Of a stretch of DNA of 64,000 nt, positions 61,727 to 64,000 are shown piece after piece. Position numbers and translations under genes: made by a program. The first letter of the stretch is position 1. The number at the start of each line of letters is the position of its first letter. The notes under the pieces are model-generated. The model was not told where the DNA came from and did no database searches. It saw nothing but the letters and a program-made list of their open reading frames with translations. The DNA is from Sphingomonas sp. 67-36 (GTDB lineage Bacteria; Pseudomonadota; Alphaproteobacteria; Sphingomonadales; Sphingomonadaceae), in the NCBI GenBank assembly GCA_001897375.1, contig MKSU01000016.1:111027-175026 (forward strand). The letters run 5' to 3'.

Positions 61727-62050
61727 TCAGAACGGCAGCTTGAACCCCGGTGGCAGCGGCAGGCCGCTGGTCATCTTCGCCATCTCGGCGGAGGAGGCAG
61801 CATCGGCTCTCGCCCGCGCATCGTTGAGCGCGGCGGCGACGAGATCCTCCACCATCTGCTTCTCGGATGGCTGGAGTAGCGATTCATCGATCGAAACCGC
61901 GATGATCCGCCCCTTCGCCGATGCCTTCACCTTGACGAGACCGCCACCGGCAGCCCCCTCCACCTCGATCGTGTCGAGGCTCTCCTGCGCCTTGCTCAGC
62001 TCGTTCTGCACGTTCTGGGCCATGGCAAGAATGTCGTTCAAGTCCTTCAC
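61727..62050 (-). CDS. ybaB: YbaB/EbfC-family nucleoid-associated protein
   Basis: A 107-residue DNA-binding dimer of the YbaB family. VKDLNDILAMAQNVQNELSK is the first helix, the middle GLVKVKASAKGRIIAVSIDE the sheet, and DLVAAALNDARARADAASS a helix, with a Gly/Pro/Leu tail ending FKLPF. I chose GTG 62050 (the VKDLND start is family-like and overlaps the dnaX stop as GTGA); ATG 62071 would overlap further. dnaX-ybaB is a classical pair, usually followed by recR, which is not here. Confidence 0.92.
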   Translation of the reverse strand: MKDLNDILAMAQNVQNELSKAQESLDTIEVEGAAGGGLVKVKASAKGRIIAVSIDESLLQPSEKQMVEDLVAAALNDARARADAASSAEMAKMTSGLPLPPGFKLPF

Positions 62051-63675
62051 AATATGCTCCGTTTGGGCCATTCGATGAGTTCGGCGTCAGGGAAAGCGGC
62101 GCGCGCCGCCGCGATGATCGGCGTGTCGAGGATCGCCTGACGCGCCGCTTCCTCCGCCGCGTCGTCCGCCTCCTTCATGGTCGGCTCGCCCGGCTCGTCG
62201 ACCATCGCCACTTTCCACGTGCGGCCGGTCTCGGCCTTCAGCACCTGCGCGAACTCGGCGAGGGTATCGGCCGATACCGGGCGCGATCCACTGAAAGCGA
62301 TCTCGCCCGGCGCGATCCGCACCAGCCGCGCGCTGCCGCGCAGCCGGTGATAGAGCGCGTGGTGGCCGCGTTCCTCCAGCAGCGCCATGACGGCGGCGAA
62401 TTCGTTCGGAGCGCCCTGCGGCGGCGCGGGCGCGGCGGCGACGGCCGGACCGCCGACCGATATCGCGCCGCTCGCGATCTGCCGCGCCAGTTCGCCGGGG
62501 TCGGGCAAGGTCGAGGCGTGGGCGATGCGCAGCAGCGCCATCTCCGCCGCCTCGATCGGCATGGCGGCGCGAGCCACCTCGTCATGCCCCTTGAGCAATA
62601 GCTGCCACAGCCGGTGGAGCATCGCGAAGGAGAGCTTCGTCGCCCAATCGCGATAGGCGGCGCGCTCGTCCTCCGGCTGGGCGGGATCGTCGGGCGCGCC
62701 GACCTTCACCAGCGTCACGCCATGCACCGCCTCCAGCAGCGCGCGGAACACCGATTGCGGATCGACGCCAAGATCATATTGCCGGCGCAACGCCGCAAGC
62801 GCGGCCGGCGCGTCCCCCGCGAGCAGCAACCCGAGCAGGTCGCGCACCGCCCCGCGATCGGACAGGCCGAGCATCTCGCGCACCGCCGCCGCGCGTACCC
62901 CGCCGCCTTCCAGATCGGCATGGGCGATCGCCTGGTCGAGGATCGACAGGCCGTCGCGCGCCGATCCTTCCGCCGCGCGCGCGATCAGCGCCAGCGCCTC
63001 CGGCTCGGCCGCGGCATTCTCCTGCTCGCAGACATTGGCGAAATGCCGGGCCAGCATTTCCGCCGGGATGCGGCGCAGATCGAACCGCTGGCAGCGCGAC
63101 AGCACCGTCACCGGCACCTTGTTCACCTCGGTCGTGGCGAACAGGAACTTCACATGCGCGGGCGGCTCCTCCAGCGTCTTGAGCAGGCCGTTGAAGGCCG
63201 CCTTCGACAGCATGTGCACTTCGTCGATGATGTAGATCTTGTAGCGCGCGGAAACCGCCGCATAGCGCGACGCCTCGATGATCTCGCGGATGTCATCGAT
63301 ACCGGTATGGCTGGCGGCGTCCATCTCGATCACGTCGATGTGACGCCCCTCGGCGATCGCCCGGCACGGCTCGCAGACCCCGCACGGGTCGATCGTCGGG
63401 TTGCCTTGCCCGTCCGGGCCGATGCAGTTGAGCGCCTTGGCGATGAGGCGCGCGGTGGAGGTTTTGCCCACCCCGCGCACGCCGGTCAGCAGGAAGGCAT
63501 GGGCGATGCGGTCGCGCTTGATCGCATTCTCCAGCGTGCGGACCATCGCCTCCTGCCCGATCAGCGCGGAGAAGGTCTGCGGCCGGTACTTGCGCGCGAG
63601 CACGCGATAGGCGTCGCCAGCGCGTTGCGGCTGGGGCGGCTCGTCGAGGCCGAGCGAGGCGGAGAGATCGTTCAC
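62047..63675 (-). CDS. dnaX: DNA polymerase III subunits gamma/tau
   Basis: A 542-residue clamp-loader ATPase. Walker A is TGVRGVGKTSTARLIAKAL (about residue 63) and zinc Cys are in NCIGPDG and CGVCEPC. Walker B is IDEVHMLSKAAFN, and sensor-1 and arginine-finger regions TTEVNKVPVTVLSRCQRF follow. Domain III (about 250-370) and a shorter C-terminal tau-like part (about 430-542) follow. No slippage heptamer typical of gamma production was seen. It overlaps ybaB, and ffs lies upstream. Confidence 0.97.
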   Translation of the reverse strand: MNDLSASLGLDEPPQPQRAGDAYRVLARKYRPQTFSALIGQEAMVRTLENAIKRDRIAHAFLLTGVRGVGKTSTARLIAKALNCIGPDGQGNPTIDPCGVCEPCRAIAEGRHIDVIEMDAASHTGIDDIREIIEASRYAAVSARYKIYIIDEVHMLSKAAFNGLLKTLEEPPAHVKFLFATTEVNKVPVTVLSRCQRFDLRRIPAEMLARHFANVCEQENAAAEPEALALIARAAEGSARDGLSILDQAIAHADLEGGGVRAAAVREMLGLSDRGAVRDLLGLLLAGDAPAALAALRRQYDLGVDPQSVFRALLEAVHGVTLVKVGAPDDPAQPEDERAAYRDWATKLSFAMLHRLWQLLLKGHDEVARAAMPIEAAEMALLRIAHASTLPDPGELARQIASGAISVGGPAVAAAPAPPQGAPNEFAAVMALLEERGHHALYHRLRGSARLVRIAPGEIAFSGSRPVSADTLAEFAQVLKAETGRTWKVAMVDEPGEPTMKEADDAAEEAARQAILDTPIIAAARAAFPDAELIEWPKRSIL

Positions 63676-63940
63676 CCGGAGGTAGATAGGGGGTACGGAG
63701 GGATTCGTCAGCTACAATCCGGGTTGCGCTTATTCGTCATGCCGAACTTGCCCCGGCATCCAGCGCCACGAACATCATCGCCCGAGCTTCGGTGTCCCGG
63801 CATGAGGGGATACGGTTTTTTGACGGGATTTAGGGCGCGGCGCGGCGAAGCCGCGTCGTCGGACGGCGCTGGTAGCGCCACCGGCCGCGCGCGCTGCCGG
63901 TGCGCGCGATGGCTTCGCTATCGCTTGCGCAGCGCGCGGT
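63676..63940. other. Intergenic region between dnaX and ffs, no gene seen
   Basis: The segment holds the palindromic repeat at 63735-63800 and, after it, several GC-rich dyads (GGCGCT/AGCGCC around GGT, GCGCGGC/GCCGCG). Six-frame reading gives no convincing coding region. On the minus strand it is the spacer between ffs and dnaX and should contain the dnaX promoter. The T-run at 63815-63820 next to a GC stem is the only terminator-like element. Confidence 0.5.
63735..63800. repeat. Palindromic intergenic repeat of REP type
   Basis: CGTCATGCCGAACTTG and CCCCGGCATCCAG (63735-63763) form an inner palindrome, ATGCCG/CGGCAT around 9 bases. A second half, TTCGGTGTCCCGGCATGAG, lies 25 bases on and can pair with the first. 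The GTCATGCCG...CCGGCATCC wording is typical of dispersed repeats between alphaproteobacterial genes. Only one copy is in the window, so the repeat class is inferred. Confidence 0.55.
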
Positions 63941-64000
63941 GGGAGCCGGAACGACCCGTGGCGAAATCGTTGTGGCTGCTTCCGTCAGGATCTGACCAGG
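63941..64000 (-). ncRNA. ffs: 4.5S signal recognition particle RNA, 3' part (cut by window edge)
   Basis: Read on the minus strand from 64000, the segment begins CCTGGTCAGATCCTGACGGA, continues AGCAGCCACAACGA and TTTCGCCACGGGTCGTTCCG, and ends GCTCCC. GGTCAGATC...GGAAGCAGCC is the conserved domain IV of bacterial SRP RNA that binds the Ffh M domain. CGACCCGTGGCG closes the adjacent helix. The 5' half lies beyond the window. Its position upstream of dnaX is common. Together with ffh and ftsY this window carries all three SRP pathway components. Confidence 0.88.

Overview
This window is a gap-free, high-GC stretch of chromosome from an alphaproteobacterium, most likely a member of the Sphingomonadaceae close to Sphingomonas. 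The evidence is the codon use, the conserved blocks ybeY-corC-lnt-metK-trmB and ffh-rpsP-rimM-trmD-rplS, a ChpT histidine phosphotransferase (CtrA pathway), RpoH carrying an RpoH box, FtsY reduced to its NG core, and rnpB and ffs RNAs of bacterial type. I see no insertion sequence, prophage, CRISPR array, rRNA or tRNA, and no region of clearly foreign composition. This is core chromosome with a few lineage-specific insertions.

Layout. 1-7.7 kb: end of ybeY, corC, a PQQ-type sugar dehydrogenase, two small minus-strand genes, lnt, metK behind a perfect inverted repeat, an exported unknown protein and trmB. 7.7-14.8 kb: a metallo-beta-lactamase-fold hydrolase, a DUF2721 membrane protein, two acetyltransferases, uvrB, a 44-residue acidic protein, a PRC-barrel protein and a lipoprotein. 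14.8-15.2 kb: a 449-base interval without a standard gene. It holds a mini-ORF whose Shine-Dalgarno complements 15 bases of the 16S rRNA tail, followed by stem-loops. 15.2-24.1 kb: M20 peptidase, short asparaginase, a polytopic GT-C-like protein with a tandem repeat at its N terminus, a 1106-residue GH18/NodB/GT2 fusion, AMP nucleosidase and an Ala/Lys-rich membrane protein.

24.1-30.8 kb: a MarR-EmrA-EmrB-type efflux operon flanked by two GFA-family genes, then asd and an MgtC-family gene. 30.8-38.5 kb: an S9 peptidase, then the translation and SRP operon ffh-rpsP-rimM-(serine hydrolase)-trmD-rplS on the minus strand. An exported beta-lactamase-family gene is spliced in between rimM and trmD. 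38.6-43.9 kb: an EAL protein, DUF924, mtaB-ftsY-yciB and sodB. 44.0-47.6 kb: divergent pspF and a sigma-54-driven psp operon extended by four small membrane proteins. 47.7-51.4 kb: sufE, a ferredoxin-like protein, a J-domain protein, a TPR/TonB-C-like exported protein and rnpB. 51.4-58.4 kb: an AmpD-type amidase, a minus-strand chemotaxis cluster cheA-cheW-RR-cheB-cheR, chpT and a JAMM peptidase. 58.4-64 kb: rluD, rpoH, mtgA, a DUF3617 lipoprotein, ybaB, dnaX, a palindromic repeat, and the 3' part of ffs running off the end.

How the genes work together. Translation and protein targeting dominate: SRP RNA, Ffh, FtsY, S16, L19, RimM, TrmD, TrmB, MtaB, RluD and RNase P. The envelope is served by Lnt, MtgA, the amidase, the psp system and RpoH. 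Signalling is served by the Che cluster, ChpT and the EAL protein. Many neighbours overlap by 4 bases (ATGA or GTGA), which indicates translational coupling. The items most worth a second look are the mini-ORF and RNA region at 14.9-15.15 kb, the extra psp-operon proteins, the metK operator, and the leader ORF with a terminator-like hairpin in front of ffh.
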